Below are positions 55,971-64,000 of a stretch of 64,000 bases of DNA, in pieces (position 1 is the stretch's first letter; each line of letters starts with the position of its first letter). Both the position numbers and the translations under genes were made by a program. The notes beneath the pieces are model-generated. The model ran no database searches. It was not told the origin of the DNA and saw only the letters and a program-made list of their open reading frames with translations. The stretch spans positions 80,847 through 144,846 of the forward strand of contig CADCJX010000007.1 in the NCBI GenBank assembly GCA_902801885.1. Reading direction: 5' to 3'. This stretch comes from an uncultured Bacteroidia bacterium. GTDB lineage: Bacteria; Bacteroidota; Bacteroidia; Bacteroidales; UBA932.

Positions 55971-58525
55971 CGTGAGTGGTAGCCTGTGAAGCCTTCTATG
56001 CTTCCAAGGGCGTTCTTGTCAAAGATCTCTTTGACAGATGGCTTAGCCTTTTTAAGGGAATCAAGGAAGGTAATGTTGGCCTCGCTCTTGAATAGACGTT
56101 CTTCCGATGTCCCGTATTTGATCGTTCCATTTGATGGGATCAGGGTGCGTAACCCGTTTTCATTTCTTCCTTGGAGTACGTAGAAGGTGTCCCCGGCTTT
56201 ATTGGCCTTTTTGAGGTTATAACCAAGCACATCCCTTTCATAAAGGGCAGTTTCCGCCACGAGACCCGCTCCGTCGCGCTCATCCTTGTTGGCTGTGTTG
56301 AAACAGACGACAAGCTTGAGGGAGGAATATTCCGTACAGAAATGGAAGTCCCCGCCACTGTCCATGAATCCGGCGTCCGGTCCATGACCGTAGCGTGTGA
56401 CTAGGGCGTTGTTGATAGCTTTGACCTTGCCATAAGACCAGGTGAAGCTGTTCATTTCAACAGTGTCCCTTTGCCAGCGTCCTCCCGGAAGAGCCAGGTA
56501 ACCAGCCGTGGAAGGATCGTATTTTGTCGGGACTGCAAGTATTCCTGTACAATATTCATGAAGGCCGAACACATCGACTGCCGCCCTCACTTGTTCTAGT
56601 TGGGAGCCGGAGCAGACCCAAATATCTATTCCATTATTCTTAAGCGACTTCCAGAGATCTCTCACTTCTTCCGTTACTGAGATTCCGCTGGTCCATGAGC
56701 AAGGTCTTTCGCCTCCCCAGGTCACCGTTGATGTTTCTACATCCTTGAATGTTTCATGGGATGCCTTTGACAAGGCATAAATCTCTTCATTAGTCATTCC
56801 ATGGAACCAAGAAGTCAACCAGGATATGCAGACTTCATTCGGTTCCACTTCGTAGACCAGGTTGTACATGTTGTACATCTTTGTCGCAAAATCCAGCCAT
56901 TCCGGATCCTTGTGAAGGGCAGCTGTGTCAGAAGGAGCCATACCAGATGCTGAAAATGGTCCGAACTTGTTCCAAAGGGACCGGTAGTCCCAGCAGATGT
57001 CTTCGATCAGCTCTGAATAGGCTTCCGGCTTAGTCAGGTCTTCCATGAGCAGAGAACGCATATCCTGCGGTTCTATCTCGAAGGCCATCATCATGGGCTG
57101 GAAGGGAACCATCTGGTACTGGATGTCGAAGATGCTTGTGGTGTTGTCGAAATCGAAAACGACATAAGGGTTTTCTGCAGGCTTGCTGCCTGAGGATCCG
57201 TAAGTTGCAATAAAGCCGTCAAGTCCGGCCCTCACGTCATCCGCCCATCCTTGCCGGAACGAAGCTGCGACAGGAAGCTTGAAATTTGTGTATTTCTCTT
57301 TTGTGACAGAGTACCAGCGGTTCAGGTGGTTATTGGGAGTCTCCAGGACGAACTTATAGAACTTTGATTCAGGCAGAGTCTTTAGATCTACCCTGAAGGA
57401 CTCCTTCCCGGCTGACGTCGATCCAACGTTTATCCACTCGTCCTTGCCTCCTTCCTTGAAGTTGTTGCTTGCTGCTGCCCAGACATTTACCGCGGCCTTG
57501 GGATCGATGCATTCCCATTTCAGGTCTACATAGTTGTCGTACGGGAGTACATCCATCTCCATGATGTCCACCTTACCGATGAAGGGCATTCCGTCCTGTT
57601 CCCAAAGGATGTCCCTGGGGACCTCGAATCCCATGAAACGGCAGATTGAAGGTGCTATGTCCGTAATTGCAGATTTGCCGCTCTTCATCCTTTCGTTGAC
57701 TTTCTGGTTTGTAGCCACCCAAGTAATTCTCTCCCTTTCAGACTGTTTACCGTGGCCATAACCCATGAAGTCCCGTCCGTGGTCGGTGGTTACCACTATC
57801 ATCCAGTCCTCATCAAAATTCTTCTCGCGGTACTTTACTGCCTCCCAGACCCTCTCGATCTGTTTGTCTGCCCTTCTTACCGCTTCGTCGAAAGTTTCTC
57901 CGTTGCCGAAGGTGTGACCTGCATCGTCCGTGTACCAGAGGTAGACCCAGCTCAGGTCAGGAGCATTCTCCTTGATGCATTTAGCCGCCTCCTTCGAGAC
58001 ATGCTCGTCTATGTCGAGGATGTGGAGATCATATTCTTTGTGGGGGAAGGCTACGGTGTCCAGCTCGTACCCATCGCAGACATAGTCTATCTGCAGGTTC
58101 CCGGTCTCAGGCTTTCCTTCTCCGATAAGAACGGTCCTGTTGTCGATCCAGCTGGAAAATATTCCTGTCTTGAAATCCTTCTTCTGTTCCTTCGCTATCC
58201 TGAAAAGAGTCCAATAGTTGTAATTTGGCTCCAGATTGCTGTTGCCGGGGACGTTATGCTTGTTTACCCATGTAGATGTGAGCAGGTCGGTGTAGCCAAC
58301 GGCCGAGATCGTAGGGGTTTGGTCGTAGCGTCCAACGGTACCTCCTACGTAGCTTCTTCCGTATGCACCGACGCCGGAGATCTCCTTGATGGCGGGCAGA
58401 TCAAGTCTTTCTATCATGTCAGCAGGGACTCCGTCGATAATGATGTAGACAGCTTTCTTCTCCTTCTCCTGCTTGCATGCGGCAAGGCAGAGAAGAGTCA
58501 TCAGGATAAACAGGGACTTTTTCAT
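55967..58525 (-). CDS. Exported phosphodiesterase/nucleotide pyrophosphatase fused to a HAD phosphatase
   Basis: 852 residues, lipoprotein signal LLCLAAC (Cys17). Residues 24-330 are an alkaline-phosphatase-superfamily phosphodiesterase: IIIDGVPADMI (Asp31), nucleophile region TPTISAVGYTDLLTS with Ser74 or Thr72, YTDDAGHTFG, and VTTDHGRDFMGYGHG. Residues 335-430 are a beta-sandwich linker. Residues 465-800 are a HAD phosphatase with FDFDNTTS (motif I), VCSGSQLEQV (II), YGKVKAI (III) and GGDFHF (IV), close to phosphorylcholine phosphatases. The two activities could act in series on a phosphodiester such as glycerophosphocholine; that substrate is inference. Confidence 0.8.
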   Translation of the reverse strand: MKKSLFILMTLLCLAACKQEKEKKAVYIIIDGVPADMIERLDLPAIKEISGVGAYGRSYVGGTVGRYDQTPTISAVGYTDLLTSTWVNKHNVPGNSNLEPNYNYWTLFRIAKEQKKDFKTGIFSSWIDNRTVLIGEGKPETGNLQIDYVCDGYELDTVAFPHKEYDLHILDIDEHVSKEAAKCIKENAPDLSWVYLWYTDDAGHTFGNGETFDEAVRRADKQIERVWEAVKYREKNFDEDWMIVVTTDHGRDFMGYGHGKQSERERITWVATNQKVNERMKSGKSAITDIAPSICRFMGFEVPRDILWEQDGMPFIGKVDIMEMDVLPYDNYVDLKWECIDPKAAVNVWAAASNNFKEGGKDEWINVGSTSAGKESFRVDLKTLPESKFYKFVLETPNNHLNRWYSVTKEKYTNFKLPVAASFRQGWADDVRAGLDGFIATYGSSGSKPAENPYVVFDFDNTTSIFDIQYQMVPFQPMMMAFEIEPQDMRSLLMEDLTKPEAYSELIEDICWDYRSLWNKFGPFSASGMAPSDTAALHKDPEWLDFATKMYNMYNLVYEVEPNEVCISWLTSWFHGMTNEEIYALSKASHETFKDVETSTVTWGGERPCSWTSGISVTEEVRDLWKSLKNNGIDIWVCSGSQLEQVRAAVDVFGLHEYCTGILAVPTKYDPSTAGYLALPGGRWQRDTVEMNSFTWSYGKVKAINNALVTRYGHGPDAGFMDSGGDFHFCTEYSSLKLVVCFNTANKDERDGAGLVAETALYERDVLGYNLKKANKAGDTFYVLQGRNENGLRTLIPSNGTIKYGTSEERLFKSEANITFLDSLKKAKPSVKEIFDKNALGSIEGFTGYHSR

Positions 58526-58594
58526 TTGATAGAGGGATTAGATAGTACAAAGATCGGAAAATAATACTTATATTGTAAGAAATTCACTCACATT

Positions 58595-58780
58595 ATGGCA
58601 TCAATAGTCTACATCATCGGCCTCGTCTTGTCGATCCTTGCAGTGCTCGACATCTTCAAGAAACCTATGTCCATCGTCGGAAAGATCATCTGCTCGGTGC
58701 TCGTCCTTATTACCAGCTGGATCGGTCTTGCTGTTTATTTCCTTTGGGCAAAGAACCACGTTACCGAGTGGTTTAAATAA
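58595..58780 (+). CDS. Small two-helix membrane protein, PLDc_N-like
   Basis: 61 residues: MASIVYIIGLVLSILAVLD, then DIFKKPMS, a second helix IICSVLVLITSWIGLAVYFL and WAKNHVTEW. The pattern of two helices with a short KK-containing turn and a final W resembles the phospholipase D N-terminal membrane motif. Role unknown. A larger frame overlaps it but its start region is a shadow. The next gene begins 10 bases on. Confidence 0.7.
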   Translation: MASIVYIIGLVLSILAVLDIFKKPMSIVGKIICSVLVLITSWIGLAVYFLWAKNHVTEWFK

Positions 58781-58790
58781 TCCGGACAAG

Positions 58791-60830
58791 GTGAGAAAAT
58801 GGTTGCTTGCATCGTTGGCGGTGCTGATGGTATCGGTGTCGCCAACATGGGATTCTTATGCCCAGACGAGATTCTCGGTTGAAGACGGAGGCGTGGTTTT
58901 CACAGACGGGAAAGATGTCCTGTGTACACCCAAGGAAGGCCTGTGGTCGATTGCGTCCGGCTGGAAGGATGATTGGATGACGGACTGGACACATGTAAAG
59001 GCATCCAAGGTCGAGAAAACCGGGGCATGGACCATCCTTAGAGGAACGGCGTCTTTCGAGCAGGGAGACCTTGAGTTGACGGATTCTTATTCACAGACCG
59101 AAGAAGGTCTCGTGCGGTGTGTGAGGAGGTTTGAGTGGACAGGAAAAGACACGCTCCGCAATGTCACTCTTTCCGTGCGCCTCCAGGAAAAGGGGAACGG
59201 TCTCTCGCTCTTTGCTCCGGGAATAGTTTACTACGGCAACAAGAACGGAGCTTCGGTCAATCCCAAGCTGATAGCCACCTGGACAGGAACTCCAGGGGAG
59301 TTTGCCATCTTCGAAGACCATCGCTATCCGATGCCTTTCGTGATGCTGGAGAACCCTTCAACCCTTCGGGCCGTTGCAGTGCACACCACGCCGTCCCCGG
59401 TCCGTGGAGCCGTTCTTGACGACCAGTGGTGGTCGCTCGGGACCGAGGCAAGGGAAGGATGTACAGAAATAGTAATGTATTCAGGTCCTATAGGTTACAA
59501 TGGCCAAAGAAGTGTGGCCAAGGCGCGCCAGCGGACGTCGATGAGGTATTCGGACACATTCATCGATATGGAGCCCGGCAGGGTGATTGAAAAGGAATAC
59601 CTTATCGATCTTTATGCGATAGACCGTCCCGGGACTGGCTTCCAGAGACCCGTTTATACTTCCCTTGACCTTTACAAACCTTACGACGCGGAAAGGTTCC
59701 CGACCTTCAAGGAGATAGTGGACACCAAGTACCGTTTCGCCCTGTCCCGCTGGATGGAAAATGATTTGGCGGCGGGATTCGACATGTATGATTCAAGGTA
59801 TTCCAGGAAGGATATAGTGATGGGCTGGTGCGGTCAGGCAGATTCCCCTGGCTATGCCTTACAGGTCCTTTCATCCCGGCTGGGAGACCCTTCCATTCAT
59901 GACAAGGTGCAGAGGAGCCTTGATTTCCTGACAGGATGCAAGTTTCTGGAGGATGGGCTTTTCGCTGTCCGCTACAATTTCTTCACCGGTGAATGGGACC
60001 AAGGAGATCCCGTTTCCTGCGGGCAGGCAATGTACAATTTCGCCAAGGCTATAGAGACTGCAAGGAAGACCAAGGAATATGATACCTCGAGATGGGAGAA
60101 GTTCCTTCGCAAGGCCTGCGATGGGGTTGCGGCACGGATCCTTTCAAAGGAGTGGAATCCTAAATCCACAGCCGAGGGCTTTTTCATCGCCCCGTTGGCG
60201 ATTTCTTATGACTTGTTCGGAGTTAAGCGCTACCGTCAGGCTGCAGAGAAGGCGGCAGGGGAGTTTGCATCGCGGCATCTGGAGATGGACGGCTGTTACT
60301 GGGGAGGGACTCTTGACGCAACTTGCGAAGACAAGGAGGGTGCCTGGGCTGCTTTCCAAGGCTTCCTCGAGTGCTATGAGAGATTCGAAGACAATAAATA
60401 CCTTGATTGGGCGAAGCATGCTATGGACGTATGCCTGAGCTATGTCGTGGTCTGGGACATTCCGCTACCGGCCGGAAGGATGGCAGACCACAATTTCAAA
60501 ACTACCGGATGGACCGTAGTTTCAGCACAGAACCAACACATAGATGTCTACGGAGTCCTTTTTGCTCCTGAGGTGTGCAAGATGGGACGTTACCTTGATG
60601 ATGACAGGCTCGTTAAACTTTCTAAGGTTATGTTTCGCACATGTTTCCAGCTGACTGATGCTTATGGTAGCCAGGGAGAGCAGCTGCAGCACACCAATTT
60701 CGCGCAGCAGGGTGACATGTCCAATGTCCACAAATTGCGTGGAGGCTATTCGGAGCACTGGACGGTCTTCTGGATAACGACTCATTTCCTCAATGCTGCC
60801 GCCCGCTTCGCCGAGGCCGGAGAAATATAG
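58791..60830 (+). CDS. Exported helical-barrel glycosidase-like protein, family unknown
   Basis: 679 residues from a GTG at 58791; an in-frame ATG inside the signal would be shorter and poorer. Signal VRKWLLASLAVLMVSVSPTWDSYA. Residues 30-330 look like a beta-sandwich (FSVEDGGVVFTDGKDVLC, RRFEWTGKDTLRNVTLSVRL). Residues 360-670 resemble an alpha/alpha barrel (MGWCGQADSPGYALQVLSSR, EGFFIAPLAISYDLFG, GAWAAFQGFLECYERFE). That order is seen in six-hairpin glycosidases. No catalytic residues could be assigned with confidence. Confidence 0.65.
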   Translation: MRKWLLASLAVLMVSVSPTWDSYAQTRFSVEDGGVVFTDGKDVLCTPKEGLWSIASGWKDDWMTDWTHVKASKVEKTGAWTILRGTASFEQGDLELTDSYSQTEEGLVRCVRRFEWTGKDTLRNVTLSVRLQEKGNGLSLFAPGIVYYGNKNGASVNPKLIATWTGTPGEFAIFEDHRYPMPFVMLENPSTLRAVAVHTTPSPVRGAVLDDQWWSLGTEAREGCTEIVMYSGPIGYNGQRSVAKARQRTSMRYSDTFIDMEPGRVIEKEYLIDLYAIDRPGTGFQRPVYTSLDLYKPYDAERFPTFKEIVDTKYRFALSRWMENDLAAGFDMYDSRYSRKDIVMGWCGQADSPGYALQVLSSRLGDPSIHDKVQRSLDFLTGCKFLEDGLFAVRYNFFTGEWDQGDPVSCGQAMYNFAKAIETARKTKEYDTSRWEKFLRKACDGVAARILSKEWNPKSTAEGFFIAPLAISYDLFGVKRYRQAAEKAAGEFASRHLEMDGCYWGGTLDATCEDKEGAWAAFQGFLECYERFEDNKYLDWAKHAMDVCLSYVVVWDIPLPAGRMADHNFKTTGWTVVSAQNQHIDVYGVLFAPEVCKMGRYLDDDRLVKLSKVMFRTCFQLTDAYGSQGEQLQHTNFAQQGDMSNVHKLRGGYSEHWTVFWITTHFLNAAARFAEAGEI

Positions 60831-60852
60831 TTTTTACATATTTCAAGATACT

Positions 60853-60894
60853 ATTCGCCCTTGTCTCATTATGAGTATCATAGGGCGAATTTTC
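60853..60894 (+). terminator. Terminator-like hairpin after the helical-barrel gene
   Basis: ATTCGCCCT pairs with AGGGCGAAT, with an inner CTCAT-T-ATGAG stem in the loop, then TTTTCC. It follows the stop codon by 22 bases. Confidence 0.65.
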
Positions 60895-60896
60895 CA

Positions 60897-61313
60897 TTAT
60901 GATTGCAAGTGCCAGGAATAAAAAGAAAACTCCAGCCATCCTTTTTCTCTCCAAGGATCATATAAAGGATGAGGCCTTATCAGTCTTTCGTGAATCTCTG
61001 CACCATCGACATCTAAGGCCTTCTGGATGTTTCTGATCAACTTTTCCCTGGAATAGGAAGGATTCTTTCCCAAGAGCCTGCACTCTTGATGTAGTCTGAA
61101 TACAATGTCGTGTAGTACGACAGGATCTTATCCTCTGCTGGCGAATTCGCAGGAATTTTGATGCACACCATAGCTCTCCTCCTCAATCCTGTCAAAAGCA
61201 TCGTTCAATCTTTCTGTCATGACTTTCTTGAATTCTCCGTCATGATAAAATGAGCGTTTTTCTTCCTCGGTAAGGCGAGGAAGGTCTTCAATCATTGTTT
61301 TTGTAAGTTTCAT
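60897..61313 (-). pseudogene. Degenerate gene in three frames, unknown family
   Basis: A 61-codon frame starts at the ATG at 61313 (MKLTKTMIEDLPRLTEEEKR) and stops at 61128. Neighbouring frames continue with protein-like sequence: IKIPANSPAEDKILSYYTTL near 61160-61080, then GKNPSYSREKLIRNIQKALD and PHPLYDPWREKGWLEF down to a stop at 60897. Read together this suggests one gene of about 135 residues with two frameshifts. The alternative is a real 61-residue protein and non-coding DNA after it. No family was recognised. Confidence 0.4.
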
Positions 61314-61350
61314 AGTTCTTTGTATTTCTTAATTCCAAAGGTATAAAAAT

Positions 61351-62013
61351 CTATCTTAATTTCATACTGAATTCGCAGCCGCACCAGGTTTGGTTGTAAA
61401 GGGCGCAGGACTTGATCAGGAGGTTCCTGCGCTCTTGCAGTCCTCCCTTGCGCCAGTTCTGCGGCCACCAGATCAGGTTGTTTGTCTTTTGTTTTCCGGA
61501 AGGGGGTACACCCTCTTCAGAAAGAGCAAGAACCGCATTGCGGCCGGCTTCATCGACTTGGGACAGAACCTTCCAACGGGAGGATGCGAGGGTAGTGGTC
61601 AAAATGCTGTAGCCGTGCAAGACGGCGTACTCTGCAGCGCGCCTGAGGCGGAACTCGAAGCAGGCGAGACAACGTGGACCGCGTTCCGGGCCAGTCAGAA
61701 CCTCTGTCGACCCGCAGCGTGACCGGACAAACTCCAGCCAGACGCTGTGGTCATATTCATCATCCGCGACTTCCAGGCCGAAAGTGGCTGCGTAGCGGAC
61801 AAGCTCGTCGCGGCGTTTGACATATTCATCAAAAGGAACGATGTTCGAGTTGCTGAAGAACAGACCAGGACGAAGTCCTTCTTCGACCATCCATTCAAGG
61901 ATGGCGGTCGAACATGGCCCGCAGCAGCAATGAAGCAGGATGCGGTCCTTTTTCAGATCGCACCCTTCCGGAATCTCCGGCCTGAAACTGCATCCTTCGA
62001 AATGAGTATTCAT
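61351..62013 (-). CDS. queH: Epoxyqueuosine reductase QueH
   Basis: 220 residues from the ATG at 62013. The iron-sulfur and metal Cys residues are in LLHCCCGPCST and GPRCLACFEFRL; the C-terminal part has TTTLASSRWKVLSQVDEAG and a final WCGCEFSMKLR. It makes the last step of queuosine synthesis in tRNA and is the non-B12 alternative to QueG. The start lies seven bases after a -7 box. Confidence 0.93.
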   Translation of the reverse strand: MNTHFEGCSFRPEIPEGCDLKKDRILLHCCCGPCSTAILEWMVEEGLRPGLFFSNSNIVPFDEYVKRRDELVRYAATFGLEVADDEYDHSVWLEFVRSRCGSTEVLTGPERGPRCLACFEFRLRRAAEYAVLHGYSILTTTLASSRWKVLSQVDEAGRNAVLALSEEGVPPSGKQKTNNLIWWPQNWRKGGLQERRNLLIKSCALYNQTWCGCEFSMKLR

Positions 62014-62020
62014 CTGCTTG

Positions 62021-62028
62021 CAAAGGTA
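62021..62028 (-). promoter_or_regulatory. -7 box of queH
   Basis: TACCTTTG on the minus strand, seven bases before the queH ATG. The third gene with this spacing, which points to leaderless messages. Confidence 0.5.
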
Positions 62029-62119
62029 TCGTTTTTTGTGCAAAATGAATAGGCCTTTGGAGGGAGAAGACGCTTCTTCTGCTGTTTTTCAGAATAACCA
62101 GATAGTCAATCACTTGCCA

Positions 62120-62150
62120 AAAACGCATAGACAATTAATCTATGCGTTTT
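62120..62150. terminator. Perfect 12-bp hairpin between divergent genes
   Basis: AAAACGCATAGA, loop CAATTAA, TCTATGCGTTTT, followed by ATATATTT. It has the form of an intrinsic terminator on the plus strand, yet no gene ends here: queH and the phosphatase gene point away from each other. It may end a short untranslated transcript or act as an attenuator for the phosphatase gene. Confidence 0.6.
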
Positions 62151-62228
62151 ATATATTTAACTGATAATGAGTCCGTTGTGAAAAACGGGCTATTTGATTA
62201 TTATTGTCTTTCTTAAAAATACTAACAG

Positions 62229-63503
62229 ATGAAGCGTTCGATAATCATTTTTACCCTCTTGGTGTCGGCCTTGGTTTATGGTCAAGAATCTAATGTCCAG
62301 TTCCAGAATCCGGAGTTCGCAAGGCTCCTGAAGGAGAACATAGCCCGCGCGGGAAACAACACCCATTGCTACGAATGGAATCCTATTCATGACACAAAGG
62401 CGCCTAAAGGTTATAAGCCTTTCTATATCAGCCACTACGGTCGCCATGGGGCCCGTTCGAACTGGGGAGAGGCCCAGTACAATGCCTTGATTGACATCTT
62501 GAAGGCTGCTAAGGAAGACGGTCTGCTGACAGCTTCAGGCGATTCCCTCCTTAATGAAGTGATCCATGTCAACGCCACCCATAACGGAATGAACGGTCGC
62601 CTCACACGGATGGGCTGCGAAGAACACTCCAAGTTAGCAGGCAGGATGTATGCCCGTTACAAGAAAGTATTCAAAAGAAAAGGGACCTCAGTCCGTGCCA
62701 TCTCCAGCATAGTTCCCCGCTGCATCGTCAGCATGACTGCATTCACGGGCAACCTTAAAGCCCTGGACCCGAAAATGGACATCAGCTGGGACTGCGGCGA
62801 GACCTACCAGAAATACATCAGCAACGATCCTACCGAAGAAATCTGGAAGGAAGTCCGCAGGATCAGGGATTCCATCGATGCCACCTACCGCCCTGACACA
62901 GTGCAGGTCATGAACCTCCTGTTCAACGATCCTGTCGCTGCCAAGAAACATGTGAAGAATGTCGAGAGGTTCGAGAGGTACATCTTCGAGGCAGGAGTCG
63001 TCACAGATGCTTTCGAGATGAAGCCCATTCTTCGCTTCCTGCCTTTTGACGCGATCTACAAATGGTTCGAGCTTTCCAACGTCTACCTTTATCTCGGCCA
63101 GTGCAACTCCAAGGAACTCGGTCACCTTCGCATGCCGCTTTCCGAGCCCCTAGTGAATGACATCGTGACCAAGGCCGATGAGGCTATAGCCAGCGGCAAA
63201 CAGGCCGCAGACCTCCGTTTCGGACATGACTATCCCGCCCTGGCTCTTGTCTCCTATCTTGGTCTCGAAGGAGTAGGCGACAGGATGACTGCGGAAGAGG
63301 CCAGGTCAAACTGGTTCGCACCTTTCAACGTTCCTTTTGCCGTGAATCTCCAGATGGTTTTCTACCGCAACCGGAAGGGTGATGTCCTGGTCAAGTTCCT
63401 GTTCAACGAAAAAGAGACCCTTCTCCGTGGCCTCGATCCAGTTGAAGGGCCCTATTACCGTTGGTCCACCGTCAAGGACAACATCAAAGGGTACCTGCGA
63501 TAG
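62229..63503 (+). CDS. Exported histidine acid phosphatase (MINPP-like)
   Basis: 424 residues. The signal peptide ends in LVYGQ. The catalytic site is YISHYGRHGARSNWG (RHGxR), and the acid residue is in FGHDYPALA (His-Asp). A Cys residue pattern and length suit the branch-2 histidine phosphatases, which include multiple inositol-polyphosphate phosphatases in gut Bacteroidales. It likely releases phosphate from inositol phosphates or other esters in the periplasm. Substrate not proved by sequence. Confidence 0.88.
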   Translation: MKRSIIIFTLLVSALVYGQESNVQFQNPEFARLLKENIARAGNNTHCYEWNPIHDTKAPKGYKPFYISHYGRHGARSNWGEAQYNALIDILKAAKEDGLLTASGDSLLNEVIHVNATHNGMNGRLTRMGCEEHSKLAGRMYARYKKVFKRKGTSVRAISSIVPRCIVSMTAFTGNLKALDPKMDISWDCGETYQKYISNDPTEEIWKEVRRIRDSIDATYRPDTVQVMNLLFNDPVAAKKHVKNVERFERYIFEAGVVTDAFEMKPILRFLPFDAIYKWFELSNVYLYLGQCNSKELGHLRMPLSEPLVNDIVTKADEAIASGKQAADLRFGHDYPALALVSYLGLEGVGDRMTAEEARSNWFAPFNVPFAVNLQMVFYRNRKGDVLVKFLFNEKETLLRGLDPVEGPYYRWSTVKDNIKGYLR

Positions 63504-63597
63504 AAGACCTTCCTGATAGCCGGCCGTTCTTGCACACATCGCCCCTCGTGGCTGGATGGTCTGTTATGGAAGTGACAGATATTCAATAGATAATAAT
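63504..63597. other. Intergenic sequence, no gene seen
   Basis: Between the phosphatase stop and the terminator hairpin. No gene or motif recognised. Confidence 0.35.
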
Positions 63598-63635
63598 ATT
63601 AGACGGTTGCTAAATCAGCACCGTCTAATTATTTA
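63598..63635 (+). terminator. Intrinsic terminator after the histidine phosphatase gene
   Basis: ATTAGACGGT with TGCT pairs to AGCA with CCGTCTAAT around a five-base loop (AAATC), one bulged T, then TATTTAAATA. A strong 13-bp stem, about 95 bases after the stop. Confidence 0.75.
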
Positions 63636-63766
63636 AATACCTAATAATCAATTGCATGTGTACCAGGCGCCCTTTTTTCTTGTTAAAAACTTTTTTTATA
63701 ATCTATGCAAGGTTTTGGATTATATGGATTTAGATAAATAGAAATGTTATTTTAACCCACATATTT

Positions 63767-64000
63767 ATGAAAACTATAAACAGAATAGCGGGACTGCTGA
63801 CACTGGTTGCTGCTGCGCTGCTGAGTTTTTCCTGCGAGAAGCAGGCGGACGAGCTGATTGTCCCTGTTGAGAATAATAAGGAAGAAGTCGTTGAGGTGGT
63901 GGCTCCGGAGGAGGAAACCAAGGTTGAAGATCCCGCACCCGTGCAGCTTCCGGAGACCAGGCTTTCATTGAATGAAGAACAGATGAAGAACATCGCCCCC
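63767..64000 (+). CDS. Lipoprotein N-terminus, cut by window end
   Basis: 78 codons are visible and the frame is open at base 64000. Signal MKTINRIAGLLTLVAAALL with lipobox LLSFSC (Cys23). An acidic, Glu/Val/Pro-rich linker follows (EEVVEVVAPEEETKVEDPAP), then TRLSLNEEQMKNIAP. The mature domain lies outside the window, so the family cannot be named. The preceding 130 bases are AT-rich with no exact -7 box. Confidence 0.75.
   Translation, partial: MKTINRIAGLLTLVAAALLSFSCEKQADELIVPVENNKEEVVEVVAPEEETKVEDPAPVQLPETRLSLNEEQMKNIAP

Noticed and set aside
58638-58790. Upstream extension of the helical-barrel glycosidase gene
   Set aside because: The extension lies over the small membrane protein gene and lacks a signal peptide; the GTG at 58791 starts a good signal sequence.

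Overview
The window comes from a member of the Bacteroidota, most likely order Bacteroidales, probably host- or gut-associated. The signs are Bacteroidota-type promoters (a -7 box TAnnTTTG, sometimes with TTTG 19 bases upstream), few Shine-Dalgarno sequences, many secreted lipoproteins, a TonB protein, a serine-type sulfatase, GH29 and GH5-like glycosidases, and a GlyQS-type glycyl-tRNA synthetase. I cannot name a genus. No rRNA, tRNA, CRISPR array, prophage or intact insertion sequence was found.

Layout. 1-3.2 kb: two tandem paralogous glycosidases, each apparently made of an active and a degenerate TIM barrel. 3.2-3.7 kb: intergenic, with a candidate small RNA on the minus strand. 3.7-9.9 kb: comF, an M19 dipeptidase, a stand-alone PEP-swivel domain paired with a glycerol-1-phosphate dehydrogenase, glyQS and a DUF1080 lipoprotein. 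9.9-18.3 kb: a long minus-strand run of sufS, a sufE-DUF59 fusion, ribokinase, nucleoside hydrolase, metallophosphoesterase, ADP-ribosylglycohydrolase, alpha-L-fucosidase and folK. 18.4-23.4 kb: ruvA, mnmG, ybeY, tonB, hflX. 23.4-30.6 kb: a frameshifted arylsulfatase, sdhB-sdhA with no membrane anchor gene beside them, an Ntn-hydrolase and ruvB. 30.9-40.3 kb: a plus-strand run of mfd, coaX, an outer-membrane protein, a TPR protein, lptC and a PpiD-like isomerase. 40.4-46.6 kb: a repeat lipoprotein, ychF, an exonuclease/endonuclease/phosphatase-family enzyme, galK, a CpXC protein and a YeiH transporter with a small membrane partner. 46.7-49.8 kb: a 1049-residue protein joining an HExxH domain, a propeller and a barrel. 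49.9-56 kb: a thioredoxin-like lipoprotein, galM, thyA, folA and two NSS transporters. 56-64 kb: a phosphodiesterase-HAD fusion, a small membrane protein, a helical glycosidase-like protein, queH, a histidine acid phosphatase and the start of a lipoprotein.

How the genes fit together. Housekeeping genes (DNA repair, tRNA modification, Fe-S assembly, folate and thymidylate, CoA, lipopolysaccharide export) alternate with exported hydrolases that release sugars, phosphate, ribose and amino acids. Cytosolic ribokinase, galactokinase and mutarotase could then use some of the products. A 27-base palindromic repeat occurs five times at the edges of, or in frame inside, genes. It has supplied a stop codon, a possible start codon, a C-terminal tail and an internal peptide.

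The most interesting items are the candidate small RNA at 3371-3484, the double-barrel glycosidases, the repeat family, the phosphodiesterase-HAD fusion beside the transporter pair, and the HExxH-propeller-barrel protein. No single locus here is plainly a new defence or mobile system.
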